A stretch of DNA of 64,000 nt from Rhabditophanes sp. KR3021 (Eukaryota; Nematoda; Chromadorea; Rhabditida; Alloionematidae), in contig CAUJLY010000006.1 in NCBI GenBank assembly GCA_963281155.1, positions 5,270,001 through 5,334,000 of the forward strand. Reading direction: 5' to 3'. Every line of letters begins with the position of its first letter. Positions within the stretch are counted from its first letter, which is position 1. Shown here one piece after another: positions 39,563-52,200 of this stretch. Under the pieces are notes generated by a model. It had not been told where the DNA came from and searched no databases. It was given only the letters and a program-made list of their open reading frames with translations. Made by a program: the position numbers and the translations under genes.

Positions 39563-42203
39563 ATGTACCATCTATCAGTGCCAGTACAAGTTGATTACAG
39601 GAAGAAACCATCTTTAGAACAACATGCCCAAATTATAATGAGAATTCAAAGGATATACAATAAGATAAAATTATCTGTATCCAATTCACAGGCACCTTTT
39701 GCTCCATTAAGATTAACAAAAAAGCATCCTTATATGAAGGAACTTTTAACAGCCCTACATTACTTTTTATGTCACGGGTAACTTTATCAATTTACAAATC
39801 TCATTGCAAATTATAATCATTTGTTGTTATAGTGTACTTTCTTCCGACGCTACATACTACTCATTTTTGGTAGAATACGTAACGAAGGGTGAACAAAACG
39901 AAATCAAATATGAATATCAAACAAAAACTCACACTGATTTTTGTATCGGGTGGCTAAAACATATTTTGGCGAATGAAATGTTTGACTTTCAATTAGAATC
40001 TTTGTTTGCCATTTGCAAGGAGCGTGCATTAAGGTATTATTCTCCCTTAGCGGCCTTTTTTGATACAAATATACAACGTTATGTGCTACAGGAATACGCA
40101 AACTTTTATAAAAACGTTGAATTTGTTTTGATTCCATATTCATTGACGCGTTTTGGAAAAGTAATGACTCAACCAAATTCACACCTCATGTTTACTGAAG
40201 ATGATATGGAGTCATTACATGAAATCAATGATATACAAGGCTCTTCATCGTCTGCTATTGATGTAAATAATGACGCTGGAAGCAAGAATAATTACATGCC
40301 TGAGAACGATGATGAATCTTATGATTGTTTCAATGATACGGAAAATAGTATTTTTGACAAACCCTTGCCTGACCATATTCGAGACATTGTGAATCAACAC
40401 AGTGACGGCGATTCAGTTGTTATGCTAAATGAAATTATACAAGATTCAACAAGTATTTTAAATGGGGTGTGCTTACCTGACAGACAACTATCCATTTTAC
40501 ATGAAGATGAGGAGTATGAGTCATCTGATTCGGAACAAGAAACTGATGTTGAAATAGACAAAAAAATATTAACACCAAACAATTCAACATCCTCCTTACC
40601 GTCTACAACTCCAATTAATATTTCACACGATGACACCGATCCCCCAATGGCCAGCTATAGAGAAATGATCAATGGGAATTTCTTTAATTTCAATTTAACT
40701 GATGGGTATGGACAATCTCCAAGTGAAACACTAGAGAAATATTATAGCAAGGCATCTGGAAGTACATTTAAACATCAAACACCTTTGTTTGACAATGATC
40801 CAGTGGATCACGAAGATGAAATCACTATCAAAGAAGAACTTGAATTTGGCCAAATTGAACAAGAAAATGGAGAAATAATGAATTTAATTGCCAAAGTCTT
40901 TATTGACAATGATCAGTACCAATCGGCATATGGAATTTACATAAATCATTCAAATGGAGCCCCAGAATACAAGTTCCTTGTTCTAACAAACAAATGTATT
41001 TATATTGTTTCCCAATATTCCAGAGATGCCGCGGAGGCTACTGAGGCTTTACCAGGATCGTCCAGTTCAAACAATGCCATCAATTTTATGGCAAATGATG
41101 ATTTATTAGAAGAAGTAATTTACACAACTCATCTGATCATTCCATTGAAAAATATTAACTTAATTAACGTGACTTATGATTATCAAATGCTTTCATTTGA
41201 AACTGACACACTTCCTTTCAAAATTCCAAAGACAAATGATGGAGTCAAAAAATTTAATGTTGAAACAGCGAACCAATTTTTAGGACAAAAATTATTAAGC
41301 GACATTAAGAGTATATTAGATGAATCCGGGATCAAGAAGCCCGAAATATTGATAGACAATTGCATACGCAACTTTTTTTATGCCAAATTTATTGAAGGAG
41401 AGTGCAAATTGGACACAAATGTCAAGATTAGACATCATTCTATGATTTACTGGAGACAAATAGCTATTGTTACCAAACAATCAAAAGACTTTCAAAATTT
41501 AACTGCCAATGTTATTTATCGTCTAAAAAATTCAATTTCATGGTTTTCAAAATCATATACTGATTGGAAAGATGTATTTTGTGAGTTGACAGTCAATCAG
41601 CTTTTTGTATTTGCAGACTCAAGAGGCAAACAGGCTCTTTTTAATTTTTACATCATGGAAGAGTTTAATGATGTCAATGAAGCAACATTGGAAGACTCCG
41701 CTATGTATGGCATAGAAATATCCTTCAGCAATGACAAACCAACATTACAGTTGGCTTTTAAGACTCACCATGAAATGTCTATTTGGTTAAATATGATGAA
41801 AGAATTACATTTCTCAGCATCCCACAAGACACTACCTGAACCAACATTATGTTTCTTTACAGACGACATGATTTACATTTCAACTGAAATGCACGACTTT
41901 TTAGCCAGAGGTATGATGCGTGAGTTTTGCAAAATTCCACTTTCAAGTATTCTCAAAGTCATGTATTTTCACTATGAAAACAATAATGTAATTATTATTT
42001 GGAGGACCAATGAACTTTTTGATTGTATTTTTACGAGATATTTTAACGAAATGGAACGCATTATCAGAGCAATGAATGAATTATATCAAATTACTGCCAC
42101 TGATTTTCAAAGTTTTAAAAACACCGACGGTGGCAGCTATGAGTTTATAAACCAAAGTTTGAAAGTATGGGCTAATGTATGGAGAGAAAACTTTACAGAA
42201 TAA
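39563..42203 (+). CDS. RUN and PH domain protein, PLEKHM2/SKIP-like
   Basis: Exons 39563-39777 and 39833-42203 join in phase 2 across a 55-bp intron, giving 861 aa; the second exon alone encodes almost all of it. A RUN domain fills about residues 40-195 (MKELLTALHYFLCHG, WLKHILANEMFDFQL, YYSPLAAFFDTNIQRYVLQE, FVLIPYSLTRFGK). A long acidic, disordered middle follows (about 205-430). A conserved region then leads to a PH domain at about 640-730 (WKDVFCELTVNQLFVFADSR, ending IWLNMMKEL) and a further C-terminal extension of about 130 residues. This order matches PLEKHM2 (SKIP), which links Arl8 on lysosomes to kinesin-1, so a role in moving lysosomes to microtubule plus ends is the best inference. 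Plain RUN/PH relatives such as PLEKHM1 carry extra Rubicon-type zinc domains, absent here. Confidence 0.82.
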
Positions 42204-42912
42204 GTCTATTTTCAATACATATTAGAATTATTTATAATTTTGTTTGAATATTGTATATTTAACAAATTGTTCTCTCTCAATGAATAAACATTTTTATGAA
42301 ATTCGATATTAAATTTATGATTTATATGTCTAAATTCAAATTTGTAACTACTTTATTTTTTGAATTAATTGCATTCATGTAGCAGGAAGCTTGAGGTTGT
42401 CAAACCAGATATTTTGTAGTATTTTAAAATAAAACTGTTCATTTTAATTAATAGTGCAATCACATTTATAAAAACATCTTCACTATTTATTTGACTTGCG
42501 AGATTGAATTAATGCCAGGAAAAATTATTTTTGGTAAATTTATAAGTTTATTACATCAAAAATATTTATCATTTACAATTAAATAAATTTAATGGTGCAT
42601 CATTTTAATTCAACGGAATCATACACGTTACATAAATATAATATATTTTTGTTGTACATTTTTGAAAAAAATATAGATTTATTCTACTTACAGATAATTA
42701 AATGTTTGCCTTTGTAAATTAATTTACAAATTGACAAATATTTTAGAAAATAATAATTTGCAATACATTATATTAAAATAATGCTTTTAAAATTTGTGAT
42801 AGCATCAAGTAAATTAAAGGAAGCTTGTGTTTGTATAAAATTCTATGGCAATAACTAGGAGTAGCGACCAAATTACTAACTTATTTAAAGTTCGAAGAAT
42901 AAGTTAAGTTTT
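42204..42912. other. Convergent 3' intergenic region
   Basis: Between the 3' ends of the RUN/PH gene (plus, AATAAA near 42282) and the peroxidase (minus). Nothing else recognised. Confidence 0.5.
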
Positions 42913-45900
42913 TTATAGTTTGTTTTCTTTCCATGCATCAAACACAGCATTGGGAATAGTATTGCAATTCACTAAATCTTCGGCGTGAACTTTTGAAAAC
43001 GCTCGAACCGGAACTGCTTTTATTGCATCCCCACTGTTACAAAGTAATCTTGCGATAGTCATTTTTTCAATTTCCGCTTGTTGTGCAACTGTGAATGTCT
43101 TTGGATTTTGGTAGAAGAAGCGATCACCATTTCTAAGATTTTTAAACTGGTTTCCTACAATACATAGTAATGTTGGTCCAAACATAGCTCCATCAATTGG
43201 ATCTTCTAATAGAGACCCAATGTACATATCAATGTTTTCTAAAAAAGACAAATTATTAAGTTATTCTCTATGAAATTGGAACATACCAACATGTTTGTAT
43301 AAAAGTTTCAAGTTGTTTCTAATGATTCCCGATGAAATAGTTACGTTCAAATCATCAAAGTTATGAACTGGCGGTAAATTACAAAGTGTCCTCCAAGCAG
43401 TATATCCTGGAATTCCATGGTCACGTCCTCTTTGAATATTAATTGATCCTAAATCGGAATTTCCAAAAATTCGCTCAGTTACAGCAATTGTTAATCTTTG
43501 AGGCATTTTAGAAGGGAGAGTCATTAATCCTCGGATTAATGGATCTATTCCATTGTTAAGAATATGACCAGATTTAAACATGCCATCATTGAATGGAACC
43601 CCGCCGACTTGATCGAAATTTTCATTCAAGAATGGATAAAATTCTTGAATCATTCCGTGCCCAAATCTGAAGGCACAACCAGTAAATTCATTTACAATTG
43701 AAGGATTAATTTTGTTATCATAGCCTTTATAGTCTCCTAAAATATCCTTAGTTTGTCTTCCTAATAATCTAGGCAAATATTCTCGATATGTAATACGTTG
43801 AATTATTCCGCCTATGATCTTTCTTGTTTCATGGAAAATTCTATCTTGATCCCAATGTCTGTTTAACTTTTGCAAAATTAAAGCAATTCTAGAGGGTTTT
43901 TATAATAGAAAGATGATATTTTAATTACCTGTTATGTTCACGAGTGACCAAGGTATGCAACGCAGCTAAACCAACGAAAATGTTCGCACGATCATCTCCA
44001 CCAACAATATTTTGGTTTGCATCGACTTGTGGGAATACTCTACCTTTCATGATTCTTGTTTTTAAGAAAGCTCCTTGTCTAAGTAGGAATTGGTCTTTAG
44101 TTGAAGAGCCATAGATTAATGATGCGTCGATGAAAGCCGTATTTTCATTATATTGTTCTCTGGAATTAGTTGAATCGGTTCCAGATCCACAAATTGGAGT
44201 ACTTCTGGCAACAGGCAAACATTGGAATCTTCCGAATGTTGGATCAGCACGGGATAGCATTACTGAAAAGCATCTTCCTTGATTTGTAGTACATGTAGCG
44301 CATTCTTGATTATTTAACATTGTTGTTTTAGACATATCATGTGCTAAAAATTGTCCCCATTGCATTAACAAAGCATTTGCATTCGTTGTGATTTCCGCTG
44401 ATGATGATAATAAAAGTCTTGAGGCTTCTCTAGCCGATGGTCTGATTGAAGAAAAAGACGAAACTGGAGCTGAAAAACCATCATCGTAAATAGGTTTCTT
44501 TAGTCTATGGAATGGTGTGAATGCTGCCCCCCATAATGGTTCATCCAGATTATTGCAAGATCCATCGAAACTTCTAAACTTCAAATGGTAACACAAATTT
44601 TTTCTGCAATCATTTGGAGGTAATGGAGTTACACATCCAAACTTTCCATTACTATTTCTAACATCATTTATTGAAATGTGACGACGTTTAACAATGTCCT
44701 CATTTGTGGGAGTAAAAGTACAATCACTTTCTTGAAAAATAATTTCAGATGAACTTCCTCTGTCTGAGATGTCGTTTGTTGGTTTTCCTAAAATAAAGAG
44801 ATTGTTGCATTGATATAAGAATGTGTTAATCATAATAAATATAAAGAAGTTGAATGTTCCCGTATTATTACGAATCAATTCATTTCAGTTCTGTCAATTC
44901 TCATATAACTAACACAGTTACATGTTGATTTAATGTTATTAACCTATTCTCTTTCTAATTTAAAATCATATGTTTATTAAAAGAACTAATGACGTCCCAA
45001 AAGATCAACTTATTCTTAATGGTGAGTTGTAATTTACTGATTAATTAAGGAACTTATACCAATTAATCTACGTGATAATTTTGATACTTTCTATATGATT
45101 TGTCAAAATACATACATACCACCAAATATTTAAAAGTAAGCAACAAAATTTAACAATAAAAGTTAATGGATCATTCGTATTTAACTCTACCTTAATTATG
45201 TCATGAGTTCAATCACTTAACTATCAATTGTGAATAATTTGTACAATTAGACTCAGTGGACTACTTTATTTGAATGAATTACATTCCTCCTTTTGTAATA
45301 TTAATATAATAAAAGGCGATCACTTACCTTTGCATGCTTTACACGATTTCGCGCAGTTTGATAACATCCACACTCCATTGGTCTCACATTCATTGATGCT
45401 TGCCCAGAAAGGACATAAACGATGTCTATCAATACAAATGGCAGTTCCTGGAAAAACAAAATAAATACTTTATTTGTTTTACATCACATCTTTTTACATT
45501 TTTTAAATCAAGTATTTTAGGTAAGTGTGGTAAAAATAAGATATTATGTTGTCTACACATTATTAGTTTAAAACAAGAATCCATCGGATACAGCTTCAAA
45601 CATTTATAACTTTTTTGTAAGGTCATTTAAAGGAAAAGAATGTGGATTTTAAAAGGATAAACAATGTGTTTCTTGTAAAGCTAAAAGAATTTTCCTTTTT
45701 AATTTACCAATTTATTTATTACACAGTGAATTAAACAAAAAAGTTTATTGACAAACAAAATAACTATCTTACCAGTGTCAGTTATTATAAATTCCTTTAT
45801 TTTTACCTTATTATGGAAATTATCTTTCACCTATTGTTGTATTTCTTAAAAAAGGAACTACGACATTATCAAAAGGATGATGATAAATAGGTTGATGAAA

Positions 45901-46708
45901 AAGAAGATGTAATTATATGGATATCATTGTTTTTTCTAACTAACATATTATGAACTGAAAGGTAATAAGAGACTTATGGAAAGTGAAAATGATAAATAGT
46001 TTAAGATACGTATTTTTAGATTTTGTAAATTACAAGTATTTGTTTCCTATCAAACAAGAATTATTTATAATAATTGTTGCATTACTCTTACAAAAAGATG
46101 GATTGTCATAAATATTTCTATTTTTCGTGAATATCGAAATTAAATTTAATGTGAAATTTAAGAGTATCATCAATTATGGTAATTAAAAAAAATTTGTATA
46201 CAACCTAATTTTCATTTTTATTCAAAATTGGTGTAAAAACGTACCGTTACAAACATTGCATGAAATGGAACAATGTTTTGTCATCCAGTCTTTATTAGAA
46301 TCACATTCTCCAATTGAAGACCAAAATTTGCACAGATCATGTTTATCAACACATAAGCCAGCCGTGTTTTCTTCTTCTATACCATCATTTGAAGCTTCTG
46401 CTGGAGCACCATTTTTATTAAAATCAGCACCGCTACCTTCCTCACCGGTTAAATCATTGCTGTCAGCAGGTGCTTGTCCATCAACAGCTATAAAAATGAG
46501 TGTCAAAAAAGGTTACCGCAAACAAACAAAACGGACAATCTAAGCTATTTATATCAATAGAGATCTTTGTGCAATGCCGATTAAACAGACAAGATCAAGG
46601 AGAAAACCAAGATCACAAGTGAACACTTAAATTACCATAAACAAGATTTGCCGCCAATGTAAGTATCAAAATATACACAAATAGATATTTGAAATTAAAC
46701 AATACCAT
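42913..46708 (-). CDS. Haem peroxidase with two N-terminal ShKT domains
   Basis: Six exons: 46708-46636, 46487-46245, 45447-45328, 44787-43929, 43888-43287 and 43238-42913, with consistent phases (1,1,1,2,1), giving 740 aa. Exon 1 is a signal peptide. Exon 2 has an acidic linker containing GEEGSGADF, then ShKT 1 (about 72-104, six Cys). Exon 3 is exactly ShKT 2 (about 108-144, six Cys: [11 protein letters not shown] to CAKSCKAC). Exons 4-6 hold the animal haem peroxidase: WGQFLAHD with the distal His near 295, DDRAN with the catalytic Arg, TREHNR, FRFGHG with the proximal His, and [11 protein letters not shown]. elegans ShKT peroxidases (skpo family, mlt-7) have the same layout and cross-link tyrosines in cuticle or act in defence. 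The Asp and Glu that tether haem in mammalian peroxidases are Ala and Ile here. The symmetric phase-1 ShKT exons suggest exon duplication. Confidence 0.93.
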
Positions 46709-49185
46709 GGACGACGCACCCTTCTTTTTGCTCGCCTCAAGAATCATATTTTAAATCTACTAATTATGTATTGTGCTTTGAAAGGTTTAGAGTTTAGTGG
46801 TTAAACTTAAAATAGATAGTCTTTTTGTATCTAGGAAATTTTTGATCAGAATCTGAAGCAAACTTTATTCACCTATTATAATTTAGAAGATGATGATGAA
46901 AATTTGTTGATATTTCGTACGTAATATCCGTGTAGTCACGCCTATAAAGAAACAGTTATGATAAAATAAGGAGAGAGTGAAGTGTGCGATTGGATTCCAA
47001 AACATCTAAACGATCAACATCGCAACCCTTTCGCCAGAGAGCCTTATTATATCCACAAGTCAGTGGAGCGATTTGTCTTCGTTTTTAAACCAAACAAAAT
47101 ATTCTGGATGATAATGATGATAGTCGTCGGATCAAATACAAATCATATTATGGCAATGGGTACAATAAACGAAGGTGACGGTAAGATGATGTCGAGCGAT
47201 TTAAATATATCCCACATACAAATTGTTTGACTGCGGCAAGACTTGAAGGCACTTTTGAATAATTTGAGTAGGTACCCCAAAATGGGAAATTAAACAATTT
47301 TTGAAGTGCGCATTTTTAATATCCTTTTAATGATTTATTTAGGAGATTTACAATATAATATTATAACTTATCACTAGATCACAACGCACTTTTATCGTGC
47401 TTCAAATTGTGGAAAAATACAAAGGTATAAGATTATTTGTAAATAAATATAGACAAATATTAAATTAATTGTCTGCAAATTTCGAATAAAGTTTAAACAT
47501 AAGAAATTCATATTTAAAAGAATTAAAAATAAAATTTCTGGACATATGCTTCCGATCGAAATAGGGCATATTACCCGTTATGGTGGTATTTTAATACTTT
47601 TATTTGTAAAATAATAACTATTAAATGGATACCAAGACATTTAACGAATTAATTAACAAAAGCCATCTACGAAGAAAAGATGATAAGTGTTCGTTTAACA
47701 TATTTTCGATGGCCTTATATAAGCTTCCGAAAATTATCTTTCAGCAAAATAAGTAATAAATTATATCTTAAATGACAGATTGTCAAAATATAAAATATCA
47801 AAAAATATTAACGGAATAATTAAGACTACCTTAACATCCTAAAATAAATGTGCTCAAATACAGGCTTGATCAACTTTTTCTTCGTCTAATTCCTGATACT
47901 TAGATCTGAATGCGCAAACAAATAACTAACTACAGATATTTCACACCCTCTTGTTTTTAATTTTTTTACATTAATAAAAAGTCAGCAACTTATATGTACA
48001 AGTCTGACTTTTCCAATGTATCATCACTTATTTTTGTTATTTAGCTTATATCTTCGAAATATTAATACATACTAATTTGACATTGTCATCGTTTTTAACT
48101 AATTGCGCATATTATTTTTGAGAACAAGTTCACAAATCTTATTATACCGTTTCTCATATACATAATGTTATGTGAATTTCTTATGATTAGCCTTAAGCAA
48201 CTTTAAGCAACATTTTTAATGTACCAAAAATATAATATCCAATGCTACGTAATCATTTTTATGCTTAAACGTATGTGTTGTTGTTGTTTCAAGGGACATT
48301 CTATAAACTGGGTATTTTAATTTTAGGTGTAGCCTAAAAAGGCTGAATATCTCTCTTATTAGCTTGTTGTCAATGTCATTCTATCAAAAAATGTAAAATT
48401 AGCCTGCTTAACGTCGCTCTCTTTAATTTACAAACAAAAACCACCCATGCTGTATTAACAATCCCTTTGAAGACAAAATAGACGCAAGTTGGTAAAACAA
48501 CTTTTCTAAAAACAATTAAACATATTGTCATCCATTTTTATTATGTATATATTTTTGCCATTGCTTTGATACTTTAAAACTATTTTTACAAGTTAAAATT
48601 TAAAATAACTTGCCAAATCAAAACATTTATAGAAAAAAGATACTACGATACTATTTTGGATGTTATCAACTATTAATCATTGTAGTTAAACATCAAACCA
48701 TTTAAGAAGTTGCTTTGAAGTGACATTTATCCTTTAATGAGGTAAGTCTATTAATTGTTTTTACGATAGTAGATCAGATTGCAAATACATTAGTACATAT
48801 TTTCATTGTAGTAATACTAAAAAAGATGCTTGAGTTAATTTGTTTTTACCTATTTAATATACACAGCAATTACAAAGTAAAACGATCTTAGTAATTATTT
48901 TTATTATATCTTAAAGCAATCAAAACATTAGAAGAGAGGGAAATTGTGAATGTTATAAAGTTTCATGGATCCATTATTAGATCGAAAAAGTCGAAATCCA
49001 AATCAAATCTAGTAACGAAATGATGAATATAAATATACAAAACACGAAGATATAATAATTACAAAAAATATGGAAATTTGTAAGGTGGAATTTGATTAAA
49101 GTATGAAATGAAAATTGATGCAGTTCATTATTTTGAGAATGAACAAAACAATACAGAACACCGTGACAGTGAGGGATTTGCGTAT
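46709..49185. other. AT-rich intergenic stretch
   Basis: Upstream of the peroxidase and downstream of the acidic-protein gene. An 82-codon frame near 46982-47230 has no recognisable features and I do not call it. No RNA gene seen. Confidence 0.45.
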
Positions 49186-49581
49186 TTATTCTTCTTCTTC
49201 CTCGTCGTCATCATCGGCGGCGTCATTGGTTTCCTCATCTTCTTCTTGTCCGAGTCCGTCGTCGTCAGCTTCTTCATTGCCTTCCTCGTCTTCGGAATCA
49301 TTTCCCGCAGAGTCTTCAGCATCGCTAGCATCATCGTCCGCTTCATCTTCCTCGTCATCCTCATCCTCTTGGAGATCTTGGGCTTCAGCTTTACCTAAAC
49401 ATCAACATTATAAAATACAACAGAATAAACGCTTACCATTTTTCTTGGCTTTTTCAATGGCAGCAAAGTCTTCCTTTTCTTCGACTTTATTTTCGTCTAA
49501 AGCGATCTTCTTTTTTCCAATGACTTCTTCCTCATTGTCGTCAACCAAAGGACGTTTTTGTGTAGCTGATTCTTGGGACAT
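49186..49581 (-). CDS. Prothymosin-like acidic protein, 117 aa
   Basis: Exons 49581-49437 and 49394-49186 join in phase 1 across a 42-bp intron (GTAAGC..TTTAG). The N-terminal 50 residues are mixed charge (MSQESATQKRPLVDDNEEEV, then KKKIALDENKVEEKEDF). Residues 55-117 are almost entirely Asp and Glu with Ala, Ser, Gly and Asn, ending DDDDEEEE. It should be fully disordered and very acidic, resembling prothymosin alpha/parathymosin or the acidic tails of histone chaperones; a nuclear role in handling histones is an inference from composition only. A basic KKK at about 28-30 and KKAKKNGK-like run near 46-50 could act in nuclear import. The opposite strand of the acidic part is open in other frames only because of the GAN/TCN repeats. 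Codons here are richer in G and C than in the neighbours. Confidence 0.78.
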
Positions 49582-51090
49582 TTTTAGTTAAGAAAGAGTA
49601 AAAATTTGCAACGAGGCTGAAAATGTGTAAGTTATAAAATGGTGAAGGTAAGTGCATCATGAAACGATCCGCGCAATGAGAGTAGTGCACAACTCGTATG
49701 CAATAAAGTAAATGAGTATGTGTTTTAAATTATGCCAATGTTTAAGGTTAAAAAGCTGTCTATCCATAGTTGCGCACCTCCTCTTAACATAGCAAAGGAG
49801 AGTTAGGACAAACTTTAAGTAGGGTCAACTCCTCCCTACGTGTCGCGCCAAAAACACACCGAGATTCCAGATGGTGGCGTATTAGCATAGCAAAAAAATA
49901 AGAGACAGAGGAGTAAAGATGTTTGTGATCGTCTTTAATTGCATACTACTTTTATATAAGTTTTTGTGACGGTTAAAGAATTACAATGACATACACAAGG
50001 TATTTATAGCGAATATATGTTGTAATAATAAATGTCATACACTTGATATCATACTTAATATCCACATTCAAGTAGTAGCTTTCCATTCAATCATAACAAG
50101 TTACAAATCTTTTACAAAATAGAGAGGCAAACTCCGTACAAACTAAATGCCAAAAATGTATATAACCCTATATGAGTTTAGTAGGTGCAATTTGACACAA
50201 CCACCTTCATCAATCTGCAATTATGTACATTATTATATCAGCATTTCCATTAAAATTATCACAGAGTTGGCTTAATTTGATGCTAGGGACACATAATATC
50301 CCTCGCAATTATCCTTCAAAGGAGTTGTAAAAAATTAAAAAGATTAAGTTTCAATTGTAACATTATACGAATGCTAAATAATAGGATTTTATATAAATCT
50401 AAGGCAAGTGTTTGGTTATAGCAATTCAGCCAGTATGCCATCATATTTTTATTGGATTATCTGTTTAATCTCTCTTCACATATTTTTTAATATACATACT
50501 TAGCAAATACAGCTATAGATAGGTATAATAATGAAAACTATTATCACTTTATACCTATCTACTAACAAAATCACATCAACGACAGCTTTAATTGAGAATG
50601 ATAAGCCAAAGGAAACATTTGGCACTACGTAGTTTTGACGCATTGTTGAATACATTTGTACTTTGTATAAGTGTGCATATTAATAAATCTTTATTATATC
50701 GTAATATGCTATTTTTCTTTATGAATTATGATTGTTACTTTATAAAAGGTGCTAAAACAAACTTTTTATATTTAAACCTGCGTTAAAATAAAAAAGCTTC
50801 GATATTAGAGTATGTAATAAAGACATTAAAAATTAATCAATCATTTATATAATGTCGTTCTTTAAACCATCCAAAACAACTTCTGATTTTTTGTTAACTT
50901 TCAACTAGATTACTAATCATCTAAATAAGGGACTTGATATAAATACGTATTTCACAGACTCAACCCAAATGACAGAGTAGTGATTACTTTACGCGCCATC
51001 TTATTTAATCAACTTTTTGTGAATTCTATATAAAATTAGCTTTAAAGTCAACATTAAACATGTATAAGATTGACGATTGAGAGAGGAAGG
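49582..51090. other. Upstream region of the acidic-protein gene
   Basis: No gene seen. The first 350 bp are less AT-rich than the surroundings and include the E2F-like site listed separately. A 64-codon frame at 50592-50786 lacks coding features. Confidence 0.45.
49843..49853 (-). promoter_or_regulatory. E2F-like site upstream of prothymosin-like gene
   Basis: The minus strand reads TTTTGGCGCGA, containing TTTGGCGC, the E2F/DP consensus TTTSSCGC. It lies about 265 bp upstream of the ATG at 49581 and in the same orientation, within a patch that is GC-rich for this window. CpG-containing octamers are rare at this base composition, which makes a chance match less likely, though still possible. 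Confidence 0.35.
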
Positions 51091-52200
51091 GACCTTTATT
51101 ATGAGTAGATCATAACGTCATTTATTAGAATACGCTTAAATATGGCGGTCAGCGTGGTAGGAAAGAGTTTGAACAGGAGGTTAGGCAGGCTTAAACAATG
51201 TCTCATTATGCTTAGCATCGTTGTTGGTCATTTTACATTGATGTGTGCATTTAATCACATATAGATGTTGATGATAGGCGGGATATACGGTCAGTTTTAA
51301 GCGCGAATTTGGTTAAGATTTAAGACTAAGTCAGAAGGAGATGTGTAAGGTTGTATACATTTTAGAGTGATCATAGTTCAATAGAAGTGAGAAAATGTAT
51401 TAGTTCAATTGTGCCGTACAATACTTTCAATTTAGTGAGAATAGAACCAAAGAATATCAGCATATATCAAAAAGCATTTGCGCTGACCTGTACCAATGGA
51501 TGTAAATACACACGTACACACACATACTTATAATCTTAATTATGAATCAGAATATATTAAAGAAGCGCTAGTCATTTTGAGTAGTAAGTAGTAACATAAA
51601 CGTTTATGTATTTGGATGTTTTTATTTTTACCGAAACAGAATTGGCCGGCAGATTCAGGATACAATAATAGAACGGGTGCCAAATGCGCGAAGAGCAAAA
51701 CCCGCGGAAGACAGTTTGTTTTATATGTTAGAGCGGTAGCTTCATATACACGCTACCCGCAAATACTTATCTTGTTCGCTCATATCAACAAGACACAAAT
51801 GAACCTTGGGAGGAAAGTTTTGTGTATTCTGTCTCGTGCAGAATATGTCACCCATTGGAAAATGCACCACCCCTGGCAACCCTCCCATTTATATATTTTA
51901 AAGTTTTATATTTATTTGTATATACGTATATGAAAAGGCCGGGCCAAGCGATGCACACAGGAACGCTTCTCTGTCTTTTAATGTAGACGCACATATGCAG
52001 AGATATAAATATGCAAAGTTAGTCGGCTCTTGCGCTAGCAGCTGTATCTCTAAACTGCCAAAATGGATTTCTTATGGGTTGAAGAATAAGATGGCCAATA
52101 AAAGCGACCAAAAATATGATAAATCTTTATCGCACATTTATCCTTGCGTCAAATTACGACGGAAATTTAAGCGCCAATAAAAGAGACGTTTTTTGGGGTT
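51091..52200. other. Less AT-rich non-coding patch
   Basis: Composition is visibly more balanced than on either side, with GGCCGGC, GCGCG and CCCGCGG strings around 51640-51710. Frames of 105 and 61 codons occur (51616-51933, 51995-52180), but they lack family matches, splice context or biased composition. I would treat it as possible regulatory DNA or a decayed exon region. Confidence 0.3.

Noticed and set aside
46982..47230. 82-codon frame on the plus strand
   Set aside because: No signal peptide, domain, splice context or neighbour logic; its composition is like chance frames in this AT-rich DNA.
49108..49591. Plus-strand Ser-rich and hydrophobic frames over the acidic gene
   Set aside because: They are the complement of the Asp/Glu-rich minus-strand exon; low-complexity GAN/TCN repeats keep several frames open. 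The minus strand gives a phase-matched two-exon gene.
51616..52180. Two frames of 105 and 61 codons in the GC-richer patch
   Set aside because: Neither has recognisable motifs, and they are in no consistent splicing relation.
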